Shown piece by piece: positions 12,801 to 24,800 of a stretch of 64,000 bases of DNA. Position 1 is the first letter of the stretch. Every line of letters begins with the position of its first letter. The notes beneath the pieces were generated by a model, which was not told the DNA's origin, searched no databases, and saw only the letters and a program-made list of their open reading frames with translations. Source of the stretch: Strigops habroptila (lineage: Eukaryota; Chordata; Aves; Psittaciformes; Psittacidae). The position numbers and the translations under genes are program-made. Location: positions 93,756,283 to 93,820,282 of the forward strand of contig NC_044277.2 in the NCBI RefSeq assembly GCF_004027225.2, read 5' to 3'.

Positions 12801-15105
12801 CTTAGCCCTCCCTATTCTCTCACTGCCCCTGCTCTATCTCATCCTGAATGACATTAGAAATGCGACTTACATGAATCTGCTGAGCTTGCTCCTTATCTTC
12901 AGGAGTGGTTAAGGAGGAAGTGTGGCAGCCATTAACAGCTTTTGTAATAAAACCCCGGCCCTGAGCATAGCGTTCATCCTGCAGATCAGCAAGGGCAGGC
13001 ATTATTGAAACAGATAAGTAAGAGCAGCTTCAATTCAAACACTGTATTAACTAATTGTTGTTCCATTGCTTTTATCGCTGCTTTTATGCTGCAAAGGTCA
13101 AAAGTTTCTGGTGAGTCTTTAGTGTGAAACTGGTACCCAGCAAACACTAGCTTGTCTCACAGATAAAGAATGACGGGAAAATGGTATCTTTTAATAGAAG
13201 TGTTGGGGATCTTAGCAATGGTGAGCACTATACACAGATTTGGTCACCACTGGGATTATCACTGTCTGTGCAGCAGTCGTATTTGTTTACTTATTGAATT
13301 ATTTCAGATGTTAACATATGTTTGTGCTTAAAAAGTGTTGAATCTATTTTTTCTATTTTCTTGCTCTCAGGGAAAGGCAGAGTACTTACAAACTCATTGA
13401 ACATTTCTGAAGAGAGGAAGTGGATGTAGTGTGAAAGTTTAACTGCTCTGTCAAAAAGTTCCCCGAGGGAAACTTGGCAATTGACAGATCCATTGGGGCA
13501 GATTGGTAAGGAGGTCACTCCTTCCTTTGTCAGGAGCAGGTTGGATACCAGAAGGGCTGCCAGCAACAAACCTGTTCACGTTTGAAACAAAAAAAACATG
13601 GAATCACATTGATTTATATTTGCACTTAGAAGTAGCTGTCAGAGCCAGATGCTGGGTGATTTTGGCTGTGCTGCCACATAGGCCAGAGTACCTCTGTACT
13701 GGCTGCTGAAAATTAACAGAGGAGAAAGCACTGTAATTCTATTATCCTTTTTCCCCGTCACCATCCTGACTGTATAGCAGAGCTTTGAGGAGACAGGATA
13801 ACCTGTTTTGCAGTGTACATGTATTCCAAAGTCTCTTACTATTACGCTTGACTTTATTACATAGTGATAGATGGAAAAAACAAAAAATCAAACTTTTTCA
13901 CAGTGTAAACATTGATACATAATTATATTTGCACACATATATAAGTTTGGAAAATAGATTGGTTTGGTTGTTTTGTTTGTTTGTTTTTTCCTTTTTGTTT
14001 TTTCCCCCTCCTCCCACAGGTCCTTTTGTTCTTTGCAAACGTTTGGAGTTTAAATTAATTTTGTGGGAGAGTGGTTAGGTCACTCTCTTAAGGTTTTGAT
14101 TGTCCCAGGAGTTCCTTCAGAAGATTTCCAGCAGCTGTGCTGCTTTGCTGTTTAGAGTTTAACCCTAAATTGCTGATTGCTAAGAAATCAGAGAACTTTT
14201 GCCTTTTCTCCTGAGCTTCTGAAACTGATACAGAGGACTTTTTATCTAATCCACAAAACCCCATCTGTTTAAAATTTTTAACCTTAACTTAACAGAGACA
14301 AATCTTTTATTCAGTGAAACAAAATATGCGCAGAAAAACAATAGAAAAATTAAAAGCAAATATTTGGTAAATGAATGGACTTATTCAAAGAACACTGTTC
14401 TGTGTGTGACAGTTTTAGTTCTGGAAATTGGTCTGCTACCTATATCCATTTACTAGACTTGTTTTAAATGCTGCATGAAAGTGTACTCCACAAATCAGAC
14501 AGCAGAGCTGTCAGTGATGTTATCATCTGATAGGTTTCTTTCTAGCTCTAAATTCAAGAAGAGTGCATTTACACAATATTGAAGGAAGTCTTCCTCCTCC
14601 CCCATGAACAAGGTACATGCCCCATGCTGCAGTTAGGAAAGTTCGCTGGGGAATAATTCTATGAATAAGAAAACCTGAGACTTGTTGGCCCAGGAAGTTG
14701 AAAGTAGTTAGGAAAACATTCACTTCAAAATTACTACATCACATCTAGAGTTGTGGATAATGACTTCTAGTCATTGCCTTCTGAGTGGTGTGGCAAAGCA
14801 GTCTGGACCCAGCCTTTTGTGTGGAGGTGTTACATCCCTCAAGCCAATTATCTGTGATGCTGTCCAATGCAAATGTAATCTTAGGAGAAATAAAATAAGC
14901 AAAAAAGAGATCAAGCTGCTTTCTAATTCCAGGCTTTGGACACTAAATATTTGAGGTGGAGACAGGTTTCACTGGAAGACCTCAGTTTCTAGAGCTGTTA
15001 CACTTCAGTTACTTCCTTATTCAATCTAAATTTAAGAAATATAAAAGTTATCACCAAGTGAATGGCAAAAGTCTTACCTTTCAGTGAAGCGCCCTTATTG
15101 CTCAT
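9683..15105 (-). CDS. PRL: Prolactin precursor (five coding exons, spliced)
   Basis: Pituitary peptide hormone of the growth hormone/prolactin four-helix cytokine family; it is secreted and acts through the prolactin receptor, and in birds is tied to incubation, brooding and crop or parental physiology (family knowledge). Seen directly: joining 15105-15078, 13571-13390, 12978-12871, 12012-11833 and 9874-9683 gives 690 nt, 229 codons plus TAA, the usual avian length. A hydrophobic signal peptide (residues 1-30, ending EGVTS) precedes mature LPICP. All six cysteines sit at mature positions 4, 11, 58, 174, 191 and 199, the classical 4-11, 58-174 and 191-199 disulfide pattern. Intron 1 is phase 1 and introns 2-4 are phase 0, all GT-AG, as in vertebrate PRL. 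There is no frameshift or internal stop, so the gene looks functional. Mature residues 6-8 are Asn-Gly-Ser, an N-glycosylation sequon. The start is the first ATG after the TATA box and opens the expected MSN leader. Confidence 0.98.
9875..11832 (-). other. PRL intron 4
   Basis: 1958 bp phase-0 intron, gtaggt to ctttag. It contains A-runs at about 10397-10413 and 10703-10716 and otherwise unique AT-rich sequence; no coding or RNA feature seen. Confidence 0.9.
11833..12012 (-). CDS. PRL: PRL coding exon 4 (helices 2-3)
   Basis: 180 nt, 60 codons, from [10 protein letters not shown] to GMEKIVGR (mature residues 77-136). The acceptor is aagcag; the donor is gtaggt, weaker than the other donors but in the conserved position. 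It contains the strongly conserved [14 protein letters not shown] stretch. Confidence 0.97.
12013..12870 (-). other. PRL intron 3
   Basis: 858 bp phase-0 intron. It contains an A/T-rich imperfect hairpin at 12363-12405; nothing else identifiable. Confidence 0.9.
12363..12405. repeat. Imperfect A/T-rich inverted repeat in PRL intron 3
   Basis: The arms ccaatgattttttttgttt and aaacaaaaaaattgttattgg pair with a few mismatches around a short loop. Confidence 0.6.
12871..12978 (-). CDS. PRL: PRL coding exon 3
   Basis: 108 nt, 36 codons, from [10 protein letters not shown] to EQAQQIH (mature residues 41-76), including Cys58. The acceptor is ctgcag and the donor gtaagt, both phase 0. It covers the loop between helices 1 and 2. 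Confidence 0.97.
12979..13389 (-). other. PRL intron 2
   Basis: 411 bp phase-0 intron, gtaagt to ctgcag; no further feature seen. Confidence 0.9.
13390..13571 (-). CDS. PRL: PRL coding exon 2 (rest of signal peptide, helix 1)
   Basis: 182 nt: two bases complete the split Gly codon, then 60 codons. It carries the hydrophobic core of the signal peptide ([13 protein letters not shown]), the cleavage region and mature residues 1-40 including Cys4 and Cys11. The acceptor ends gaacag and the donor is gtaagt. The residues N-G-S after CP form a sequon. Confidence 0.97.
13572..15077 (-). other. PRL intron 1
   Basis: 1506 bp phase-1 intron, gtaaga to gaacag. It has a T-rich stretch around 13970-14020; no repeat family or RNA gene recognised. 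Confidence 0.9.
15078..15105 (-). CDS. PRL: PRL coding exon 1 (signal peptide start)
   Basis: Encodes MSNKGASLK plus the first base of a Gly codon (28 nt of coding sequence), then the donor gtaaga. The short exon 1 with a phase-1 split is typical of prolactin genes. It lies 77 bp downstream of the TATA box, which leaves about 50 nt of 5' UTR. Confidence 0.96.
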
Positions 15106-15181
15106 GGTAGAGGTCCTGTATGATGACTTGCTCTACCAGAAAGAAGTCTCAATACTTGCTCTTATTCCCTGCACATGCCAC

Positions 15182-15190
15182 TTTTATATA
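15182..15190 (-). promoter_or_regulatory. PRL TATA box
   Basis: TATATAAAA on the minus strand, 77 bp upstream of the PRL ATG. This places initiation near 15150-15160, consistent with a 5' UTR of about 50 nt. It is the only strong TATA box immediately upstream. Confidence 0.85.
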
Positions 15191-15205
15191 CACCATCCAG
15201 GGTCC

Positions 15206-15222
15206 ATTTTGCATACATTCAG
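15206..15222 (-). promoter_or_regulatory. Putative Pit-1 (POU1F1) site, proximal PRL promoter
   Basis: The minus strand reads GAATGTATGCAAA, close to the Pit-1 consensus WWTATNCAT in one orientation and octamer-like in the other. It lies about 20-30 bp upstream of the TATA box, where the proximal Pit-1 element of vertebrate PRL promoters lies. Motif match only. Confidence 0.55.
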
Positions 15223-15275
15223 CAGGTCATGGAGTTTACCTCGATAATTACAAACATCAAATTGCTTTTCTTCCA

Positions 15276-15288
15276 CATTCATATTCAG
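15276..15288 (-). promoter_or_regulatory. Second putative Pit-1-like site
   Basis: The plus strand reads CATTCATATTCAG (minus CTGAATATGAATG), an A/T-rich TATTCA core about 90 bp upstream of the TATA box. A TAATTA core sits at 15246-15250. This fits the multi-site Pit-1 array expected upstream of PRL. Confidence 0.35.
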
Positions 15289-17247
15289 TATTTTTTGTTT
15301 TTTATTTTTAACTGTGAGAGGGAATTTCATTAATAAGTTTGGCTGTAGGATTCTAAGTATGGTTAGATGAAGAGAGTGCCAAATCTTTGTCCTGAATGAG
15401 GTGCAAATGCCATTGATCCTAGAAAGCTTCAGTTGTACCTGAGACAGGTATTCCCAACGTTTCTAGCCTGCTGTTCCCCTCTCCACAACTGTCTTCTCAT
15501 GCTTACTTTTTTCTTCAGGCATCCAATCTTGCTTATACTAAAATTCTGGCTATTTGTGGGAGGAAAACAATATTTTACAATGTCCACAGTGAGAGAAACA
15601 GTATAAATTGTACCGAAATTTATCCAAAGAAAGGGAACAAAGGCTTCTGGGAAGCCAGGTCTCTCTCTGTAAAATTAGAGATACGACATTCTGGGTGTAT
15701 TGCTCCATACAGTTAAGAAAGATATTATACAACTCAAATCACTATATAACTGATTCTCAGTTTGAGAAATGTTTAGAGAAATGGGGGCACTTCTTATATT
15801 AAAAAACAGTAATGTGCAACAATTGAAGAGGAAGAAGTTTTGTTTACTGTTTAATCACAAATGTTTCAAGAATAAGTCAGCATGATTAAACCCTCCTCAA
15901 CCTCTACAAAACCATGGGATTGTTTTCTATACTTGAAAACTCTGCGTAAAAGATAGGCATTTCCACCATATGCAAAACATATGCTGACGTAATCAGTGGG
16001 GTTTGTTTCCAGATCTGATGGGTCTGTGGTAATCTCCAAACTAGCCTCAGCAGGTTGGCCCTGTTTGCTTGTTGTGTAAGGCGCATCTATATGAATATGG
16101 ATAATCTCTCATCTGCTTCTCAGGTCCATTTACCCATGAAAAGACTTTCCAAATTAGAAGATTAAAATGAATAAGGTATACGGTATTAATGAATTTTCTT
16201 GCCTTTAGACAACTTGTTCCATACTTGCAGAACAGGTATGTATGTAAACCTGAACCCTTCATTATTTCATAACTATGGACACAATTCCTGAAGTACAACA
16301 ATAAACATGGGAGAAGAATGGTAGAATGTTACAGGGTAAACCATGGAAGGTATCTGGGGAAGGAATAAAAGGAGATGCTTCAACAATAAACAAGAACTGG
16401 TAGCAGGTGGTCTACATCTGCTAAGTTCTAGGATGATTTCTAGAACAGTTTCTTCTGCTTAGAGGCTGGATCTTGTTTGGAAATTGAAGTCCTGATGAGT
16501 AAATGAAGCAGTTGTTGCATGCAGCAGGAAAAAGTGGCAATCTGATGAAGGCAGTAAAATTATGACAGGGCCACAGCCAAAACTCTACAACAGAAGATAA
16601 AAAACCCCAGCTGTCTTCTAAACCACATTCGCATGGCTTATGATCTTGATTTAATACAGCTTCATTTGATAATCTTCTGCAATAAGATTACAGGTTAGCT
16701 TGAAAAATCCTGGTATCTTATAACATTAAAAAAGCCCTGCAAAGAAAAGGAATGAATTTTTCTCAACCCACTATTTAATCCTTCATTTACTAGTCTGCTT
16801 TTCTTGGCATTTTGAGAGGTTAGTAGCAATGCCAAAATAAGCCACACAGTATTAGGGACTAGATAATGAAGGAAGATATTCACAAAGGCAGCAGGTAAAA
16901 CCCCTAGGCTCTCTTTCTTTATCGTTATTGGAGGGGGAAGTTCCTCTCAGCCCTGAAAACATCAGCTACAGTCAGGATCCTCATATGACTTTGAGAAGAG
17001 CCTGTCTCTTGCTGTATGAGAGTTGACAAGCACCTCAAATGTAGATCATGGGAAAGACCAGCTTATTTTGAATCCATTGCATGATGTTTTAATTAAAGCA
17101 TTCCACCACAAAATAAAATACTTTGCTTTTCTCTTGCATGTTTCATCCTGAAATCCTCAAATAGTTTACAAACACAAATGGATTAAATTTGTCAGCAGTG
17201 AAGAATCATAGAAAGGAGAGAAGAAACTCTCTGTGAAATAGATAAAT
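15289..17247. other. PRL upstream region
   Basis: Roughly 2 kb between the proximal promoter and the CR1 insertion. In other vertebrates distal PRL enhancers lie at comparable distances, but I see no motif cluster firm enough to call one here. Confidence 0.5.
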
Positions 17248-18878
17248 AGAATCATAGAATCATAGATACAATGGTTAGGGTTGGAAAGGACCTTAAGATC
17301 ATCTAGTTCCAACCCCCCTGCCATGGGCAGGGACACCTCACCCTAGACCATGTCATCCCAGGCTCTGTCCAACCTGGCCTTGAACACTGCCAGGGATGGA
17401 GCATTCACCACTTCTTTGGGCAACTTGTTCCAGTGCCTCACCACCCTCACCGTAAAGAACTTCTTCCTTATGTCTAACCTGAACTTCCCCTCTTTAAGTT
17501 TCAACCCATTACCCCTTGTCCTGTCACCACAGTCCCTAATGAAGAGTCCTTCTTCAGCATCCTTGTAGGTCCCCTTCAGATACTGGAAGGCTGCTATGAG
17601 GTCTCCATGAAGACTTCTCTTCTCCAGGCTGAACAGCCCCAACTTTCTCAGCCTGTCTTCATACGGGAGGTGCTTTAGCCCCCTCATCATCCTCGTGGCC
17701 CTCCTCTGGACTAGTTCCAACAGCTCCATGTCCTTCTTATGTTGAGGACACCAGAACTGCACAGAGTACTCCAAGTGGGGTCTCACGAGAGCAGAGTAGA
17801 GGGGCAGGATCACCTCCTTCGACCTGCTGGTCACGCTTCTTTTGATGCAGCCCAGGATACGGTTGGCTTTCTGGGCTGCAAGCGCACACTGCCGGCTCAT
17901 GTTCAGTTTCTCATCAACCAACACCCCCAAGTCCTTCTCCGCAGGGCTGCTCTGAATCTCTTCTCAGCCAAACCTGTAGCTGTGCCTGGGATTACGCTGA
18001 CCCAAGTGTAGGACCTTGCACTTGGCTTGGTTGAACTTCATGAGGCTGGCATTGGATCACCTCTCAAGCGTGCCCAGTTCCTTCTGGATGGCATCCCTTT
18101 CTTCCAGTGTATCAAGTGAACCACACAGCTTGGTGTCGTTGGCAAACTTGCTGAGGGTGCACTCAATCCCACTGTCCATGTCACCACAAAGGTGTTGAAC
18201 AGGATCGGTCCCAACACCGACCCCTGAGGGACACCACTCATTACTGGTCTTCAAATGGACATTGAGCTGTTGACCACAACTCTTTGCGTGCAGCCATCGA
18301 GCCAGTTCTTTATCCACTGAGTGGTCCATCCATCAGCTTGATGTCTCTCCAGTTCAGAGACAAGGATGTCATGCGGGACAGTGTCAAACGCTTTGCATAA
18401 GTCCAGGTAGACAACGTCAACTGCTCTGCTGCTGTCCATAAATTCTGTAGCCCCCCCACAGAAGGCCACCAAATTGGTCAGGCAGGATTTCCCCTTAGTG
18501 AAGCCATGTTGGCTGCCACCAACCACCTCATTGTTTTTCATGTGCCTTAGCATGCTTTCCAGGAAAATCTGCTCCAAGATTTTGCCAGGCACAGAGGTGA
18601 GACTGACTGGTCTGTAGTTCCCTGGGTCTTCCATTTTCCCCTTCTTGAAAATGGGGGTTATACTACCCTTCTTCCAGTCATCAGGAACTTCACCTGACTG
18701 CCATGATTTTTCAACTATGATGGACAGTGGCTTAGCAACTTCATTTGCCAGCTCCTTCAGGACCCACGGATGGATTTCATCAGGTCCCAGGGACTTGTGC
18801 ATGTTCAGGTTCTTAAGGTGGTTTTGAACCTGATTCTCTCCTACAGTGGGCCTAAGGTCTTCATTCTCACAGTCCCTA
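17248..18878 (-). mobile_element. CR1 LINE with reverse-transcriptase remnants, upstream of PRL
   Basis: About 1.63 kb, 5'-truncated; the 3' end is at 17248 with the ATTCTATG repeat tail. Minus-strand translation shows RT blocks in order: [76 protein letters not shown] (motif A), GVPQGSVLGPILFN, FANDTKL (motif C, normally FADDTKL) and [13 protein letters not shown]. The frame is broken by an in-frame TGA after NSSMSI, a one-base deletion near the GDMDSG block and a stop after the YRFG block. An open frame running from 18251 to 19105 is partly flanking DNA fused by chance to the CR1 frame. The copy is dead, though its 3' part (17343-17930) stays open. It lies about 2.1-3.7 kb upstream of the PRL start site. 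Confidence 0.95.
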
Positions 18879-21800
18879 CATAAAGGTAAAGTTCTTTTAT
18901 CCGGTGTGAAAACTGGTGTAAGGATTAAAATGTTTATTTGTGGCTGTACAGGAAGTCTTTGGAGAAATAGATAAATAAATTTCTGATTCCCAGACTTGCA
19001 CTTTAAGTGAAGACAATCATTTCTTACTTGTGCCAAAAAGAAAACAAAGGTGAGAGAATAGAAAGGAGGGGAAAAGTTACAATAATCAGAAATACATAGG
19101 TCCAAATATTAATTTTCTTTTATAAATAAGGACCATATTTTGTCTTTTCTGGTTACTCCCTACAATCTCCATGAAAATTTTGTGCAAAATTCAAGTGATT
19201 TTCTAGGATTCTGTAAAACAAGGGCTGTTCCTCTCCATCTTCTTCATATGGGGAACAGGAGAATTTAAAAAGCATTCTCTCTAAATGTTCGTCGCAGCAA
19301 ACCCAGCAAAATGGGGATTGAATACTTTATTAGTGTGATCTCTGCATGAAGGCTGGTAAAAAATAGATGAGAACATTAGGGAACATGATTCCATATGGAG
19401 AAAAATAAAGATGGAAATCTTTGGGAGATTTTCAGTTTAAGTACCAGTGTGGTTTCATGCAATTTCAGAATCAGATGTAAAAATAAAATGGCAGAACATG
19501 TTTCAAAAATCATTTATCAACATTGCCATTATGATGACATATGCCCAAGTGCACTATAGCATATTAAATGTCAATCCCACGTAGAATTCCGGCTACCGAT
19601 AGCAAAAAAACGCAGGGGAATTTGCAAAAAGAATGAAGTAAAAACTAGCTAGTATATACTTGCCCTGATACTTGAAGTTGCTTGAAGCCTGTGGCTCTGT
19701 GTTCACTAATGCTGTATGTGTATTATCAAACAACCTGGCAGTATAATTTTTATCTGGATCACAAATAACTATATTATGGCACTTCAGTTGAATTATCAAG
19801 AGGCCTCGTTATAGTACTTGGCTTGATACTTGATAGCAGGTATGTCTGACTGGTGAAGGCTGGATGATAATGATCTGACATCTGCTAGGACAAAGATACC
19901 CTACAAAATTTTTTGTATAAATGTGAAGTAGCAGAGTGAGCCTCTTCTGGTTCGTCATTTCCTGTCATATGACTGCAATATTATTTATCCTGTATCTTAA
20001 ATCCGGTTTTCAGAACTTGAAAACTAATGATTTTAAAAATGAATATAAATGAGGGAGATCTCCACCCTACAAAAAAAAATCTTTAGAATAGATTCGTAGG
20101 AGTATTTCTGTACAGTTCAGGATTTGAGCAGTTGTGACAACTTCTTCTATCGATCCAGTAGGAGTCTTACTGTTCTTCTGGGATGGTGGAATTACACACT
20201 GGGCCATAGTTGGCCTGATTTCCAAAGCTGTAAGTTACAGTCCAGTCCAAATGGAGTATTACAAGCACAAAAGTATTTGCCCACTTTGACCTATAAGGTA
20301 CAGTTACTGTTTTAGCTACAGAAAAAAAACATGCTTGATTCTGAGGCATATGAACATCACAACTCCAAAGGCTGAAGACCTAGTGATTTAAACAGTTTGT
20401 ATGCTTTTTTTGCTTATTTGCCCATACGTTTGCTTTTATCTTTGATTTATTTCCCTTGACCATGTTCTGCTACAATCAGGAAGTTATTCTCCTTAAGATC
20501 CTGATTTCAGCTGATCATTATTCAGGATAAAATAGAATGAGGTCCAATAATTTTCTTAGGGCAGGCATGCCACAGTGAAACTTACTAGTGGACGTGGTAA
20601 TTATTGGTTTTAGTTGAAGTATTATATTTGTGTAACACACTTTTAATAAAAGATAACAAATAGTAAAATTGTCATGAGAAGGCTGCAATTTTCCTGCTAA
20701 CAAGTGTGGAATAGGAGAAATAAGAACCTGGTTTAAGTATTTGCATATTTTTAATTCTATGGCTAAATGCATCACTGGTAAAACTTTTCCTTAAGTGCTT
20801 TGTGGAACTAGAGTCTGTAAAAGTAAGAGGATTTTTTTTTTTTTTTTTAAATTACAAATATATTGAAAAGGGCACTGAAGTGTGCACAGAGATTTTGAGC
20901 ACATTTCAATAGCTAGGTATTTTCAAGTGTTGTGGTAAATGTTCTTCTGTTTTAGCATGAAGTGTTTGATTTTACTAATGGATAGTATCTCAAAATGGCA
21001 AATGGGGATTTTGTCCTGTGCTTTAGAAGAACTGCATTTTCTTGAAGACACATTTTTCCTCCTGATGGGAAATACGCTTTGGTAAGAGAATTTCTGATAT
21101 GTACGTAAGGATTGAATGGAGAGGAAAAGGTGAATAGAAATTTTTTTTGGGGGGTAGGTATTAGCTGAAACCTAAAGAGCAGGCAGATATTAGTGCTGAC
21201 ATTCTTGATTCTCTGGGAAGATCTCGCTTTCAGTTGTGCACTTATCAGAGGGAAGAATGCATATTGCTGCTCAAAATTCTTAATTTCACAAAGGGATAGA
21301 AGTGATGATACTGAAATGATGTGACCTTTAGTTAATTGTCTTTAAGGAAGCATTCCATGTCAGAGGTTTCTCTTGCTGATTCCAAAACCTAACACATTTT
21401 CTTCTCTTCATGTGTTTGTTATTGTCTCTAAACCTAATAGGTAAATAAAAGTAAATAATTAAAAATGCTGAAGGGATTAGGTGTATGTGTATTGGGTATC
21501 TTCTGACTCATAGAAAATTTGGAACCTCAAATCTTCTTCAGTATCCCATCAGAACTATTTTCCTACTCTTTCACATTTGGAAGATATTTTAATTAAACAT
21601 GTAATATTTATTGAACCCAGGCTAGAAATTAATATTGACATAGATTTTTTGAAGACACTTGAAATTGCTTTAGTAAAATGCATTCACCTCCTTCCTAAAG
21701 CTAAAATGTTTTCTTTTGGGGAAAAAAAATGACTATATATTCTGTGCTGTGAAAAATGTGTGTAAATGCATACAGATATATATGGCAGGCACAGACCATG

Positions 21801-24800
21801 ATATGCAATGTGCAGAGGCTGTCAGCAACCCCAGGGTATCTGGTAGGATTCTCTTATACCTAAAATACTTATAAATGATAGCTATATTGGTCATCCAGTA
21901 ATATAAATTAGGAAGAAATAAATGATAATAAAAATTTAAACAGCTGAAAAGCTTGAATTAAATATTAAAAAAAAAAAATAGAAAAAACCTATATAGTCAA
22001 GAAAACTTTCTGGTAGCAAACATTGCTAACCACTCCTTAAAAGGTCAAATACATTAAATTGCACACCTGCAGCACATTTGTATGCTTAAAAATTCATTAA
22101 AAAAATATTGAAGGTGCGTTTCTGTTCAATCTCTTCTCTAATGAATATATTTGCATGTAATCACAGCTTTTCTCCTTTAGTGCTTTCTTACTCATTTCCT
22201 AAAAGTCCTCAATCTGTAACCTGATCTTGTGGGATTTACAAAGCTGAGGCCAAAGTCATCATGGAAATGTTATGACATTGCCATTATTGGAAGTGCCTAG
22301 TCATTATAAATGGCCAACACAGTATAACTTCGTGACTAAGTAAAAGCAGCAACGTCAGATATACTGTGTGACTCGTTACATTAGCCATAGATTTTGCGTA
22401 GACAGGAAGAGGTGAAGGGATGGTTGCCTGTTTTTCTACAGATCCTTCATTAATGCCATCCAGTGCTCATTAAACTTGAAGACATGGGAGACACCACACT
22501 GCTCGGCAGCCTATACATGTCCATCTCTGATGTCTTTATGCTTTTTCATTGTCATCTATGTATTTTACTTTAGTTTTTCGAAGTGCGACTATAAAATTAT
22601 TATTTTCAATTATATTCAAACACAGCTTTTCCAAGGAATGAAGGCTTCGATGTACTTTGGGAAAAAAAACCAAACCCAAACACAATAACAAGTCAATAGT
22701 AGGAAGTGGAGTGCAGCACAATCTTTGCAGCACTTTCTCCTGATAGCTTTTCTGTTTTGGATCCAGTTTCAAAGCCCGGGGCTAATATTCCCTGTGGAGC
22801 ATATTTTAGGAGTGTTTGGCTTTATACCTGTGAAATGTATCAATACCATCCTACCTCATAGACACCAGTGTTCCTAGTAAATAAAATTAACTAGCTTGTA
22901 TTCTTCATAAAGATGAATACGCTTGAGGCAGATAATTTTTTTAGCATTATAGACTAGTAATTTTTATTACTATATTACTATAATAATTTTTATTAAAGGA
23001 CTTAAGTTTTACTTAAATTATGACATTCTTTCCTTTAAATTCTTTTCTTTTCCTAAAAAACTCCACAACATGCCACAAATTTTCTACAAGAATTCTGTTT
23101 TTCTGAGCATGTATCCTGTCAATCTCCTCAACCTTATGAATCTTTAAATTGGTCTTTAGAAAGTGGAAGAGACATCAGTAGTGAAAAGAAATATATTTTT
23201 ACATTCACATTTGTTGTAAGGGATGCAATCATAACGTTAAAGATTTCTAATCTGTAATATTACTTTAAATCTTATAATTAAAAAGCATTTCATATGTGTG
23301 TGGGAGAAAGAGAGCTAGGTTACAATTAAAGATGATAATAGAACAGAAGCTCTCAGTTTTTTAATGTTTCTGTCTAGTCTTTATAACAGTGGAGCAAAAA
23401 GGTATTGCATGTTGGCTTGCAAAATTTTGTGAGAGACAGTGTGGTATCAGATTGCAGCACATTTTGCTGTTGTGGCTCTTGAGCTCATGCGTAAACAGAT
23501 CCTGTAGCTGGATCTATTATTTGCAGGTGGCTGTGAGATGTGGATTCCAAATGATTGAAATAGGATGACCAGGTAGGAGAAGGGGATTTTTTTGTGTTTA
23601 CACCAGACTTCTTCTGGAGATAAATCATCTTCAGGTAAATCAGAAAATGTAATCTCCAAAATTCTTCCTGTGGTAGTCAGTTTATCTTCCACAAAATCTT
23701 CTTTCCTACATGGTTTGATGCAAGCCAGAAATCTGTGGCTGTTTAAAAACCCAAACAACTTTCATTTTAAACAGCGTCAGTAGAAATCCATTTCCTTACG
23801 AGAAATAGTGATGATCACAAAAACTAAAAGGGTAAGTGGCCAGTCATTTTTGCTGTACTCCAGTTTTACTCTCTACTATGTATGGACAAGTGTCAAGGTT
23901 TTGTACCTACGTTGGCAATAATAGAAACTGCAGGTTTCATTAATCCCATAAAACCTTAGCGTGAGGTAGAGCTGTTAACCATTCTCGTTGAGCTAGAAGT
24001 GAACAACCTTCAAAGCCTGTAAATATGCCAGCAGTAACTGACTATTTTTGCACATTCCCTCCAGCCACCTTTCACTTCACAAGGGTTTTTACAAGGGTTT
24101 TTAATTTAGATCCCTTATATCTTTTTTTTTCTTTTCCTGTCTTATTTTTGTCTCTATTTTCTTCTATTCAGAACATGAATCTGGGAGGGGGAAAGAAAGC
24201 AACAAAAAGCCTTGACATCTGGAGAGAATTTCAAATTGTCTTTTGCCTTCTGAAATGAAATCTGGAAGTTTTTTACAAAAGAAGAGTAAAGGGATCAAGA
24301 GATACACCTAACTTATCTGGCAGGCCCATGACAGCATTCAGTGCTCTTCACTGAAGATTTTGTGGAGGCATATGATTAGTCTGAAGGTTTTTTCTTAAGA
24401 ACAGCAGGTCATAAAGGCCTGCTAGCCTCTGAATAAAAGCAGAGACAATTGTTCTCACATTGTCCAGGACTTCATTACACACACATGTCTTAAAATGACA
24501 GTGGAAGAAAAAAGTCCATGGTTAGTATGAATCCCTTCAGAGAAATATACTGCTAGTGTTTCTATTTGTTGTTTTCTGTAGGGAGTTGGCCCTAATGTTT
24601 CTGTTTTGTGATAAATCTAAGTGATTATGAAACTAATTATAGAGTTTTGGGATAAAATCAATGCATATATCACTATTTCTGCAGAAAGAATTTTAGCATT
24701 TTATCTTTTAATACTTTTGGAAACGGGACTATTTCTGTAACTTTAATGGGGTATGACTTTCCTATATCCAAAGCCAGAGGTCATGTGCTTAAACTCTGCA

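Noticed and set aside
18251..19105. 284-codon open frame as one protein
   Set aside because: Only the part below about 18878 is CR1 reverse transcriptase; the N-terminal third is unrelated flanking DNA read through by chance.
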